Source: Sphagnum magellanicum
Taxonomy: Eukaryota > Streptophyta > Sphagnopsida > Sphagnales > Sphagnaceae
Assembly (NCBI GenBank): GCA_021904315.1
Contig: CM038915.1
Coordinates: 14,260,001 to 14,324,000, forward strand
DNA: 64,000 bases
Direction: 5' to 3'
A model generated the notes under the pieces. The model was given only the letters and a program-made list of their open reading frames with translations. It was not told the DNA's origin and made no database searches. The position numbers were made by a program, and so were the translations under genes. Below are positions 12,060 through 23,381 of this stretch, piece by piece. Numbering within the stretch: position 1 is the stretch's first letter; each line of letters opens with the position of its first letter.

Positions 12060-14045
12060 TGAACATGGTGCTGGGTGACTGGCACTCTTCTTCTTGAGTT
12101 GGGTGATTGTCAACATTTGGAGATTTTGAACTTGGCACAAAATTCTTTGACACATGCAGTTTGTGCAGGGTTTAGAGAATTGCAAAAGTCTAGTGTTGGC
12201 AGACCTGAGCTCTCTGACATGAGCTGATTGACACCATACATGCACAACTTCCTATCTTCTGTGTATTGATTCTGAGTCTTGGTAGCAATTCTCTGTAAGG
12301 ATGTGTTCCAGTCCACTTCAAGTCCAATTGTAGCAATGCTTGGTTTTTTGTCCCTACAACCAGGGTAGCTTTCTGAGCCCTCTGACATTCTCTAGCAGTA
12401 CAACATCTGAACTGGCACAATTCTACTGTGACATTTTGAAGCTGCCTGATGGAGCACTGGTGATGCATGATCTCAGAGTAGCAATGCTCTCACAGGTCCT
12501 ATCCCAAGTCTATTACTTGGGAGCACACTGTTGCCAGAGCTGACTGCCTACTTTCTGTTACTTTCCAATAACCAACTCACAGCTGGGTTTTTCAGTTTGT
12601 ACACAAGCTTTTGAGGGTTTACAGTGAGTCTGAGTCACAATTTTCTGTCCAGAGAACTGCCTGTGGAGATTGGAAGCTGCACCTCACTCTGCCATTTTGA
12701 TGCTGGAGCAAATCAATAGAACAGGTCAATTCCTGAGGCCTTTGACAACCTTGCCGATCTCAATTTCCTGAATCTTTCATCAAATTGATTGCAAGGTGTC
12801 GTTCCACCACAGCTGGAGAAGCTTCAAGGTCTGGAAAAGCTGATCCTCTCAAGAAATCCTCTTGTGGGCATGACAAGATCTTTCTCCCACCTCTTCTTGG
12901 CATTTTATCCTCCTTGATTGTTTTAGAGTTGTCAGAAGGATTTGGATGGTAACATTCCAGAGGAGCTTGCCAAGTTGAATCACCTCAAGTCTCTTCTGCT
13001 GAACAACAGTCTCTCAGGGGCTGCTGACAATCTCACATCATTGGAGCAGTTAAACTTGGCATTCAACAACTTATCTGCCAAATTTCCGAGCACAGGGAAC
13101 CAATTGGGTCTGCACTGCAGTTTGGTGGTTATGGGGAACCCTCTACTTCAACGTTGCAGAGTGGCAAGTGAACCTTTTCCATCTCCTATCTTGAGAGAAC
13201 AAGTATCCAGAGAATGCTCCAATCCCATCAAGTGAAGAAGTTCAATAAAACTTTCCTGGGCCATCATCAGGTCATCATCACATGAGTTTCCATATTAGTG
13301 GCAGCCATTACCTCAAGACGTGCAATTGCAGTTGTTCTACTTGTGTTTGCTTCTCTTATTCCAGTGCACAAAACTGCAAGTGCAAAGCTTGCCAGGTGGT
13401 TGAGGGAGGAGAAAGAAGGTGGTGACATTCATCAGCATTAAATTCCATCTCTCTTATGACAATGTGGTGCAGGCTATGGGTAGCTTCAGCTTGAACAACC
13501 TGATTGGCACTGGAGGTTTTGGAGCTACATGCAAAGCAGAACTACGACCAGGATTAGTGGTAGTTGTGAAACGGCTTGTGATTGGCAGGTTTCAGGGAAT
13601 GCAGCAATTTGATACTGAGATCCAGACGCTTGGTTAGGATTCAGCACCCAAACTTGGTGACATTGGTAGGTTACCATGCAAGTGAAGTGGAGATGTTTCT
13701 AATCTATAACTACTTCCCTCAGGATAACTCAGAAAGCTTGATTCATGGATGTGTGTGTGGTCAGATGATGGATTGGCGGTTGCACCACCAGATTGCAATG
13801 GACATCACACAGTCCCTAGCTTATCTGCAGATTGACAGTGTGCCACAGGTGCTTCATCAGGACATGAAAGCCAGTAACATTCTTCTCAACAACCTTAATG
13901 CACATCTTTCTGAGTTGGGTCCAGCTGAACTTCTGGGTGATTCAGAGACTCATGCGAAACAACTGATGTGGCTGCCACTTTTGGGTATGTGGATCCAGAA
14001 TATGCTGAGTTTCTGATAAGGCTGATGTATACAGCTTGAAGAGAA
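12060..14045 (+). pseudogene. Decayed RPK2/TOADSTOOL2-like LRR receptor kinase
   Basis: Fragments of one LRR receptor-like kinase run in order on the + strand but in shifting frames. LRR remnants appear from about 12095 (HLEILNLAQNSLT) and again at 12640-13090 (LPVEIGSCTS, EELAKLNHLKSLLLNN). A hydrophobic segment at 13315-13375 matches the expected membrane span. The kinase domain begins near 13480 with the glycine loop IGTGGFGA and the lysine of VVVKRL, then FQGMQQFDTEI, HPNLVTLVGYHAS and DMKASNILL. The order and wording closely resemble RPK2. Disruptions: a one-base insertion near 13635, further frame changes near 13965 and 14015, internal stops, HRD changed to HQD, and the DFG Asp changed to Glu (SELG). 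The kinase breaks off after KADVYS. Such receptors sense peptides in meristem and anther development; this copy cannot encode a working one. Confidence 0.85.
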
Positions 14046-14620
14046 CTTAACTCTTGACATAACTTGACTCTTGAAAGGTTCATAGTACCCTTGACAAAAT
14101 GGTTGCAAACATTTTTAACACCAACAACCAACTCTTTTGCACTGCAAAGCAAATCAAAGCACACTCGTGCAAAAATAGAGCACAAAGTGCATACAAGCAC
14201 ACCATTGTATTGTGGTTTTTGTGCTACAAGAAGCAAGAAAAAACAGAGATGTCGTTGTAATGAACAAGGGAAAAAACAAAGACAGGTTGCAACATTCACA
14301 TTTTCGCAACACAAAAAAATCATGCATTCAGCTTCCTCTTCACAACATCTTGACCCACCATCTCCAACAACAACAAAACATTGAGTGTTTTTCAAAGAAA
14401 AATGTTGATTCTAGATACTAAATCCCCAAACCCTATTACACCATCACTTTATTTTTCTTCTAGAACACTCTTAATCTTACAACAAGACAAAAAAACTTTA
14501 ATTTCAAGCACATACACCAAAAGACCACAAAACAAATCGTTGCCAAACAAATTCAAAACACAATTAGAACTTCAAACAAGCAAGGGAACACTATAAGGAA
14601 TTGGTGTATTAACAACTAGG
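14046..14620. other. Intergenic DNA after the pseudogene, no gene seen
   Basis: This stretch is AT-rich with a lysine/threonine-biased ORF of about 106 codons (14064-14384) that has no recognisable domain. I treat it as chance. Confidence 0.45.
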
Positions 14621-14624
14621 GAGC

Positions 14625-14990
14625 CCAATTACCTACCTAGTCAAGCCTACGTAACTTAAATTACTTAACCTAGCCTACCTTCCCACCTAGCATAGGTAAT
14701 TCCTACCTAATCCTACATACCTACACCTAAAACTACCTAGTCTAACCTACATCCATAGCTACCTACCTAGTATAACTACTTTCATAACTTAGTTTACATA
14801 AACTAGCTACCTAGTCTAGTTACTTACCTACTTAATTGAGTTACATGTGTAACCTAGTCTACGTACCTTGTCTATCAACCTATCTAGCTTACGTACCTAC
14901 TTATTATCAAACCCAAATCTATCCACCTACCAATAACCTACATACCTACATGTTAATTATCAACCCCTTTTGCATTTTCATCCATCTATT
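14625..14990. repeat. Degenerate CCTACCTAG-rich tract
   Basis: The region is built from many imperfect copies of ACCTACCTAG, CTAGTCTA and TAACCTA words over about 360 bases. The complementary wording (GGTAGGTAGG) is found at 17100-17130 and 17390-17520. Confidence 0.6.
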
Positions 14991-15041
14991 CATCCAAATG
15001 TATAGCTTAGTCGCAATATATAGTTGCATTCACAACTAAAA

Positions 15042-15131
15042 ATTGACACCGTAAGTTTAATAATACATACAAAAGTTGTGAAAAAAATTGACATTGTAAG
15101 TTTAATAATACATACAAAAGTTGTGAAAACA
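15042..15131. repeat. Near-perfect 45-bp tandem duplication
   Basis: Two copies, starting at 15042 and 15087, share GTAAGTTTAATAATACATAC followed by AAAAGTTGTGAAAA. They differ by only a few bases, so the duplication is recent. Confidence 0.85.
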
Positions 15132-18100
15132 ACTTGGTTGTCAATTTGTCATTGAATATGGTTGACATCAACTCATTTTTCATTCACCTTTTCATTTAAA
15201 ATGCATAATAGTTGCAACAAATAGTCACATTTGCAACTATAAATTGCACGTGCCAAAATTTAATTGCATCAACAACTAAAAGTGCTTATAATTTGAAGAT
15301 TTGTAGGACTACAACAATTGTAGTCACAAACTTAGTTGATGTAAACCATTTATCAGAACTTTGGTTGTAAGCTTGTGGTCAAGGCATGAGAGCAGATGTT
15401 GACCAAGAAAATGTCACAAGATTCACACACACACACAAGTGTAGGAAAGTGTAAAGGAGGTGAGTTCCAAACACTCCCAAATGATAATCACATTGAGAGT
15501 TGAAATCTTGAAGTGCCCCAAATTTTTGTGACAAAAGTGTAAATAGCAAACCTTGTCCAAGAAAATGTTTTTTTATACCATGGGAAAACTCTTGAAGCAC
15601 GAATATCAAAAGTAGGCCCACATCTCCATTTGGAGATCTAAAATGTAAGTTATGATCCAAAATTTTTGCCAATTTGACTCTTTACCACTAAAACCTAGAA
15701 AATAAAGGTCAAATGAGTTTTAATTAAAATACATAGCATGGTGTCAAAAGCTCTTGTCAAGGGCTGCAATTTTAGAGATTGAAACCTCTCAATTAAAGAT
15801 CATAAGAGGGAGTTATGAGCTTGCAAACTTGCGCAACTCATAACTTGGGAATTTTAGGACTCCACTTGGGAATCCTAAGAATTTTAGCCATTTCATTGTA
15901 ACCCCCACCACTAGTCACAAGGTATATTATATGGAGGAGGGTGGTGACTTGTTCCTAAATTTGGGTTGTGTTAGTGTAATGAGTCCAAAACAAATTCATG
16001 ACATAAAGTTGATTCCATTTGCACTAACAACTTGCAACATTTTTGCTTTTGTAAGTGACTTGTCAATGAGGTGCACATGATTGTCACATCATTTTAGTCC
16101 CATCCTAGATCTCCCACACACCTTTTTTTATCTTAATGTGGGAAATTAAGGAATATGCGTTCTCCTTTTTGCTCCCTTCTTTCCATTGTGGTCATTTCAA
16201 GAGTTATTCCTAATACCTCATGATGAACTTAAGGATGCATCAACATTAATCACACTAATAGTCATAAACATAAGGTCAAAGTGGTTAAGATTTTTTGAAG
16301 TGGAAGGGTTAAAATGAAATAATTTAATGGGAGTAAAAGTTCATTGACTTGGTGCTAGCTTGGTGATTAAAAAAATTAACACCACAAAAGCTTTTATTAA
16401 GGTTTTAAAAATCCCATGGACAAATCATAACAAAGAAAACCCCACACAAAACACAACCCATAAGAAAGTTGAATTGTCCTCCAATGAAAATCCTAAACCA
16501 TTTGTCCTTTAAAACCTTCATAAAAAATCATCAACCTTCAAGGGAATCTGAAAATTCCCCTATGTGTGAAAAATTCCAAAACTCACATCTTGACAAAAGA
16601 AACTTCAACTTCCCTCACATTCATAAAATCCTTTGAAAATCTAAAACACCATTAATTTTTTTGAAATTGCATAACTTTTCAAAAGAAATCTTGTAGGTGA
16701 AATCATAGATTTTCACACAACAAAAATCCTTGAAATTATGGAAATCCTTAAAAGCACTCATTCATGCATGTGAATCAAAGAATTTTCCACCATGGAAATC
16801 CTTCAAACCACAAAGGTCTTTGTAGGTTTTGTAGTCATATTGGACATTATATGATTGAGGGCCCATTAATCATGTTGGATGAGTTGTTTAGAACAAGAAA
16901 TCATTGAATGTTTGACATGGCACTTTTCATCATATAGTCATAAAGAACAATTGTCAAATTAGATAGGATAAATCATTGTTGAAATGTCCTAATAATGAAT
17001 GATTTACATATGATTAGTAGACAATGGGCCATTTGATTGGTCCAATTTATACATAAATTAAAATTATTTTTCTAGATAATTATAAAAATAATAATTTTTA
17101 ATAAGTAGGTAGGTAGGTAATAGGTCTAAGTAGGTCATAAAGGCCAACATGTGGGTAAGTGGTAACCACATGGTAGCTTATTAACCTAACCTAGCTACCT
17201 AACTACTTTGCTTTAGCCTACCTACCTTAGCCTTCTAGGAATGCACATAGGTTGCAAATATTAAAAATTGAACCATTCACTTGCACAATGATAAATTAAG
17301 TCCTTTATGAATGGATTACATGATTAAAAAGTGTCCAATTTTTGTCAAGTTTTTTATTTCACATGTTTATTTCATATCATTACAAGACTCTAAGGTAGGT
17401 AGTAAACAAGTTGTAAGATGGTAGGTAGGAGGTAAGTAAGTTATAAGATACAAAAATAGAAAGGGAGGAAGGAGGGAGGTGGGTAGCTAAGTGGGTGGGT
17501 AGGTAAATAGGTAGGTAGATGGGTGTATGCATTTTAAGGTGGCTCACTTTTTAGAAAAAAGAAATCCATTCTATAATGTTATTTTTGAAACTTTTTGGTA
17601 CCATGGGTTCAATGGTAATAAAGTCCATGTATCAAAAGCAATAAAGTCCATATTAATAGGAGCCCACCTACATATTCCAAATATATGCACCTTTAAGAAA
17701 AAAAGTTGAAATTTTAAAAAAAAAACAACTATGTTAAAGGACTTACAAAAATATGGCTCAACCATTCAAAAGTCCTTAATTAAGGTTTGATTATGATTTT
17801 TGAGAGAAGACTTTCACCTAAAAGTTTATTGTTTGATGTTACACCATATATTGAGTCTTAATAAATAATTTGGAATGGAATTCAATATCAACTTTTTTAT
17901 TTTCTACCATTCCAATCTATCAACCAATCCATATTTTTGTATTTCAAAAGTCCATTGTGAAAAGTTGGTGTACTTTTATTGAAAAATAATTACACAAATA
18001 ATTTCATAATCAAGTTTTAGTGTATAATCAATTTCAATTTTTCAATTTGATAAGTTTTATTATTCATTATAGGTGTCCAAAGAAAGGGCACTCTACAAAA

Positions 18101-20591
18101 ATGGGCATTGTGATTCAAAAAATGAGCCACCTTAGTGTGCATTCACCTAAATAGGTGGTCAACACTACCGATGTTATTACACATTAGTCATTTTGTAATC
18201 ACTTTTAGCTAATTTTTCATATTCCAATCAATTCATAATCATTTGAAATTGTCATGTCAATATTATCCATGTCATTGCATGGCAGTCATTTTTCATTCAT
18301 ACATCAACTACTATATTGTTCAAAATATAGTCATTTGATAGTCATATTGAAAAGCTATGTCAACATTGTCCATGTCATTTAAACTAATAGTCATTTTATA
18401 GTCATATAAAATAACTATAAGTTTCCATTGATTTGTCTTTTGCCATGAATGTCCTATGGATGAAAAAAATTGTGAACTAATGATTTTGTTATATCGTATG
18501 TAACATTATCATCCATCAATGACCAAAGCAACTCATTTATGACTATTTATTTTTTCATGTATGTTTAAAGGTTATATTGTATGATTATAGTCATTTATAA
18601 AGTCATTGAGGACTTTTAGTCATTGTTTTCTTGGTTGCAAAGAACAAGATTCTTTCTAGTGTTATTCACAAGTCTTAACTTAAGGTATGTACGTTTTAAA
18701 CATCAAAAGTGATACAATATCACATGTGAAGTCCATCAAAATCATTACTTGAGATAAGGTTTGTTGTGTAAACCAAACCTAGAAAGTTGCTTCTATCATC
18801 ATAATTGACCTTGAAAGCCTTTATATCAAAAAAGTTGCATCTCCTTTCAAAATTGCCAAGAAGTGGTAGTGATGGTTTCAATGTAATAGTTGTAATTGCA
18901 ATGTCTCCCAACATATGGTTTTTTGGTGGTTGAAGCTTGAAATCTTGGAAAAATAATAATGTAAATTAGTGTTATACAATATGTTATACAATATGAGAAT
19001 GTGAGAACTTTCAAAAAAACCATAAGCACAATACACATGAACTTACTCTAAGTAAATAGAAAAATAAACCAAGAAAATTTAATAGCCCTCAAAGATTACA
19101 TGAATTCGGTGAAATGTGTGATTTTGAATGTAATTGATGATGAAGACTTGGATGAGTCCAAAAAAGGATAATGATTTTTTTGATAAAAACATCTCTAAAA
19201 CATCAAAGTCACCCTCCTTTATATGCCTCCATAAAAGCACTTGCAAAGGTTGTAAATGTTAATAACTTAAATAATAATAAAAAGACAAATCCCAAAAAAT
19301 AGTCACATGTGGCTACTGTGAAATAAAAAAAATCCCTAGTAATAGTGCAAGATTCCACCAACTATTGTATAAAATTAATAGCCTTTTATTTTCCACCTCT
19401 CCAAGTTGTATTCATCTTTGTCAAAATGTGTTCATCAAAGACATAATTGTGTATTATGTTAGATTTAAAAGCTTGAAAATCATTGACATGACTTTTGCAT
19501 TCTTTGAAATGGAATATGGAATCCAAATGAAAGAATATTTAAAACAACTTTTATACAAAAACATAGATCTTAAGTTATAGGTTGAAAAAAAATGAAATTT
19601 GAATTTTGATTAAAGATGTGAAGGACACTTACATTTCCCAAATCTAAGCTTTGAAATTTCATTTTAATTATAGTTGAATGAAACTCAAATGTTGTTTGTG
19701 GGCCTTGTCTTTTTAAAGAACAAACAAACCAACACCCCATCATCTTAAAAAAGTGCCCTTTAAATTTGAAAGTTGGATTGTCTGTTTTCATTTTTAGCAA
19801 ATTCTTAAGGGAACATTCTACGAGCTTAAGAGGTTGCTTTGTTTTCCATCTTCAACGTTGAGTCTCTAATTAGGACATCCAACAAAATGAGCTAAGCACC
19901 TACAAATGTGTACATCTTGAAACCTTTTAAACATTGTCACCAACTACTTATGAAACATTACACAAAAGTGAAGATGAAGATTGATGGTTAATAATCATCA
20001 TATCTTTAAAAACAAAGAAAAGTATGTCATAAAAATACTCATCTTAATTCATTTTATGTAATATATTAAATGAGAAAATGTCTCCAAAACCTTAATATCA
20101 AAAACTCAAATTTCTTTCCTTACATGGAAATGTAAAGATACATGTAAAACACATGGGAAAAAATCAACATATTTCAAAAAAAGCCTCCATTAGTTGAACA
20201 TAATTTGTTATCAAGTAATCTTGTGTCAAATCCACATAATCAACGTTTACTGATCTGATTACACACAAGTGTCACAAATTTTCTTGATAGAAAAGGGGCA
20301 AAAAATCTCAAATACATTCTCCTTGTTCCTCCCTTGTTTTGTTTTCTTTGTAGTATTTATTTTTCCTTTTGTCTTATTAGCAGGCTTTGTTAAAATCACC
20401 TTCCTCTTCGCTTTTTTGGTTGCACTTGAGGTTTAAACATGAGAATAAAAAACAAACTTTGTAGTTAACACAAAAAATTGATGTTAGATTCAGAGCTAAA
20501 TGTCTTCATGATTCTTAATCCAAAACTGATATTTGGTTTACATTTTTGTGTTAAATGAATGTCCAATTGAATAATAAAACAAACATGAATA
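15132..20591. other. AT-rich intergenic DNA, no gene seen
   Basis: The stretch has no ORF with a recognisable domain and no RNA gene. It includes a GGTAGGTAGG-rich segment (17100-17230, 17390-17525) and a segment rich in AGTCATTT words (18170-18620). Confidence 0.55.
17100..17525. repeat. Degenerate GGTAGGTAGG-rich tracts
   Basis: TAGGTAGGTAGGTAA words at 17105-17120 and 17392-17520 are the reverse complement of the CCTACCTA words at 14625-14990. The two sets are about 2.4 kb apart in opposite orientation. Confidence 0.55.
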
Positions 20592-21161
20592 TCTATCTAT
20601 GAAGGAAGGTATTTTGTTTGTTTTGTTTTGTTTTGTACTTATGAGATCCACCGAACCGGGATGTGTCAAATTGCATTCTTAATCTCTTTGGAAAGCTCTT
20701 GAGGAGAAGGGGTGCATCGGCTTGGTTCCATGCCATTTGGACTTGCAGTGCAAAAGTTCTTGAACATTGAATGGTTTCTTTGCTGAAAATTAAATTAAAT
20801 CATAGCTGAAAATTTCGGAGGAATTGGAATGTGCCTTTGGTGTTATTGGAAAGATCTTGATGAGCAGGATTTAATGGAATTTATTTGGTAAGATTTGGAT
20901 TCAGAATGTGGGAGATCTGATTTTTAAGAGATTTCTGCCACTGAAAATTAAAATAAATTCCAAAAAAACTAGGTTTTGGAAGGAAAAATCAGTTGAGAAT
21001 GTGGTAACACTTGAAGGCTTACCATTCAATTCAAGCATGATTTCCTTTTATATTTGGCTGTTCAAAATATCGATACATGCATTGCAAAACAATGTTCACA
21101 TGTTGAGTTTCCCTATTTTTAAATGGGTTTACCCTTGGGCCAATGGCACAGGCCACACTAG
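20592..21161 (+). mobile_element. Non-autonomous Helitron-like element, 570 bp
   Basis: The element begins A|TCTATCTATGAAGGAAGG and ends GGCCACACTAG|T, matching the Helitron rule of 5' TC, 3' CTAG and insertion between A and T with no target duplication. A short GC-rich hairpin (TGGGCCAATGGCACA, stem GCC/GGC) sits about 10 bases before CTAG, as is usual. It carries no Rep/helicase coding region, so it would depend on another element. Its right part is clearly similar to the element at 34347-34605. The 5' end is my choice from the terminal motif; the 3' end is stronger because the second copy shares it. Confidence 0.65.
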
Positions 21162-22470
21162 TGCTTATTAAATTTGATATGTTTGGATTTTTTATTTAAT
21201 GCATGAATAATATGTCTATTCTTTAATATGTTTTGCTCTAACATTTTTGCACAACCAAATCAAAGTTTATTCACTACAATTACACTGTAATCATAATTTA
21301 AATAATATTTCCTGCATATTGTTATTGCAATATTAATTGCTTCACCTTCATATATGGAATTGATATGCACAAACTAGCAAATGCAACCAAAAAAGAATCT
21401 TATGTTTGGACATCACATCCATTAATTTTGGCATACCTTGTGATCGACAAAAATTACAAAAAATGTAACATGCCAAATTAATAATCATTGGAGCTTGATC
21501 AAAACACATGCATTGAAAATTTTCATAACCAAATTTTAAGAATTGCAAAGCCATTTTTAATCTGAACATGACATTAATTCATAAACCAATTAAAAATCAA
21601 ATGTGGTATACCATATTAAGATTTTGAAATATACAACCTTGAATATGTCCAAATGGATGTTGTAATAACTCGGCAAGTTTAACAATCTATTGGAGAATAT
21701 TTTTTTTTCTTAATATTTTGGTAGAATTGTTAGAATTTTAATAAAATAACATTATTCTTAAAAATTACATGGATTTTGACAATCCAATGAGAATATTGTC
21801 AAACTTATGACAATTTTTTATGAATAGGAACCGTGTTCAACCATGACATCCTAATTATAGGAACTATAATCAAGAACTACCTTGATTTTTACTTTGAGGA
21901 ACAAAAAATAATAATTTATTTTTTATTTCAAACATATTTGACAGGTACATTTTGAGAGTATCTCAAAGGTTAATAAATTTCTTTATTCATAATTATTTAT
22001 TGTCAAACTTGTTAGGCTACTATGGCATACATCATCAAAAAGTTATGGTAGAATTTATACATGTCTAATTGCAACAAGTTTTGAAAGTTCTTAAAGTTTT
22101 TATGAATGCAAGATATAAGTTTTAAAATTTTTAAAAAAATGCATAACAAATGTTTACACACTTGGCCACCATTCTCTCCTTTCTCTAGTTTTCAGATTAG
22201 GATTCAATCTCATTGTGATGATGCTTGGAAGAATCGTTCAGAAATGTGACATGCATTTTGGGTTGGTTTCTTCTTTTAAAAGGTTGAGAAACAAAATGAA
22301 GGATGATATCAATTTTCTGCTTGTCCTACGACTCATTGATAACAAAATGTGGATCAAGCTTCTGGATTGAGCTGGCCAAGCTTGTGCTAAAAGAAACCAA
22401 AATTATGCAAGCCTCTTGATCTCATTCCTTTTCTGTGACTCAAAAACAAAAATTACAGATCTTCTGAAAA
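21162..22470. other. AT-rich intergenic DNA
   Basis: Nothing coding or structured was recognised. Composition is AT-rich with no domain-bearing ORF. Confidence 0.5.
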
Positions 22471-22471
22471 A

Positions 22472-22622
22472 ATGTGACAACCTCACAAAGGCAACACAGC
22501 TATGAAGAGCAACATTCTGTAGAGACAACCTTGCACAGGCAACACACAACTACAAAGAGCAACATTCTTTAGAGAGGCACTATTATGTTGTACACCGGAA
22601 GAGCAACATTGTGGAGAAACAT
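22472..22622. repeat. Short tandem repeat, GCAACA...AAGAGCAACATTCT unit
   Basis: Two to three imperfect units of about 55-60 bases share ACAACCT..CA(A/C)AGGCAACACA and AAGAGCAACATTCT(G/T)TAGAGA. It probably lies in or just beyond the 3' UTR of the FHA gene on the minus strand. Confidence 0.55.
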
Positions 22623-22639
22623 GCTATTATGTTGAGTCA

Positions 22640-23381
22640 GTGTTAACAGTAATTCATTGGAACCACATGCGTAGAAAGCTATCTACCCTAAACACATCAG
22701 TTCCTTGGCAGCAGAGGGAAGTGTGTGCACATGCTCACTTGTTCCATGAAGACACAGCCCATGTCAAGAACAGCAGCGAATACAGGCACGGGGGGGGGTC
22801 ATCTGCAGACACAAAAAATAGTTAGCAGGCAGAGTCAACTTCATCTCCATAAATCAGGTAGAGCTTGAGGTCCAGAACAAAATCCACACTGCCACCTGCT
22901 GGTGCTCTTCTTTGCTGACTCCCGCTTCTAATTCTCCATCCTTCAAGTCTGCCACCAGTCCATTTGCACAAACCCCTTTCGTGCAGAGCATCAATTGAGA
23001 GACCTCAATTTAATCCTTACCCCTCCAATACATAGAAATCAAACAAAATTGCTGTGTTTTGAGTGAATTGTAAGCAAAACACTCAATCATCAATAGTTGA
23101 GCATCATTGGAGACATGCACAAAAGAATCTGAGACTGAAAGTTTCATGCTTGCACTCATGTCACAACACATGCTCTTTGCCTCTCCAACTATGTTTTTGC
23201 CTTTGTGGTTCTCTTATTCGACAACAAACACATCCAAAAATATGCTGTGCATCGAGATTTTGGACCAGGAGCTTCACAAAAGCAGGAAAGCATTGATCAC
23301 CAAATTTGCTAATGGAAAAGAAGTTATCAATGTGCAGCAGCACTAGACACAATACATGGAAGTTATAAACCAAAATGAATC
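22640..23381 (-). other. Probable 3' UTR / downstream flank of the FHA gene
   Basis: The base composition is less AT-rich than the neighbouring gap and continuous with the terminal exon, whose stop is at 23382. Small ORFs here on both strands show no domain. Confidence 0.4.
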
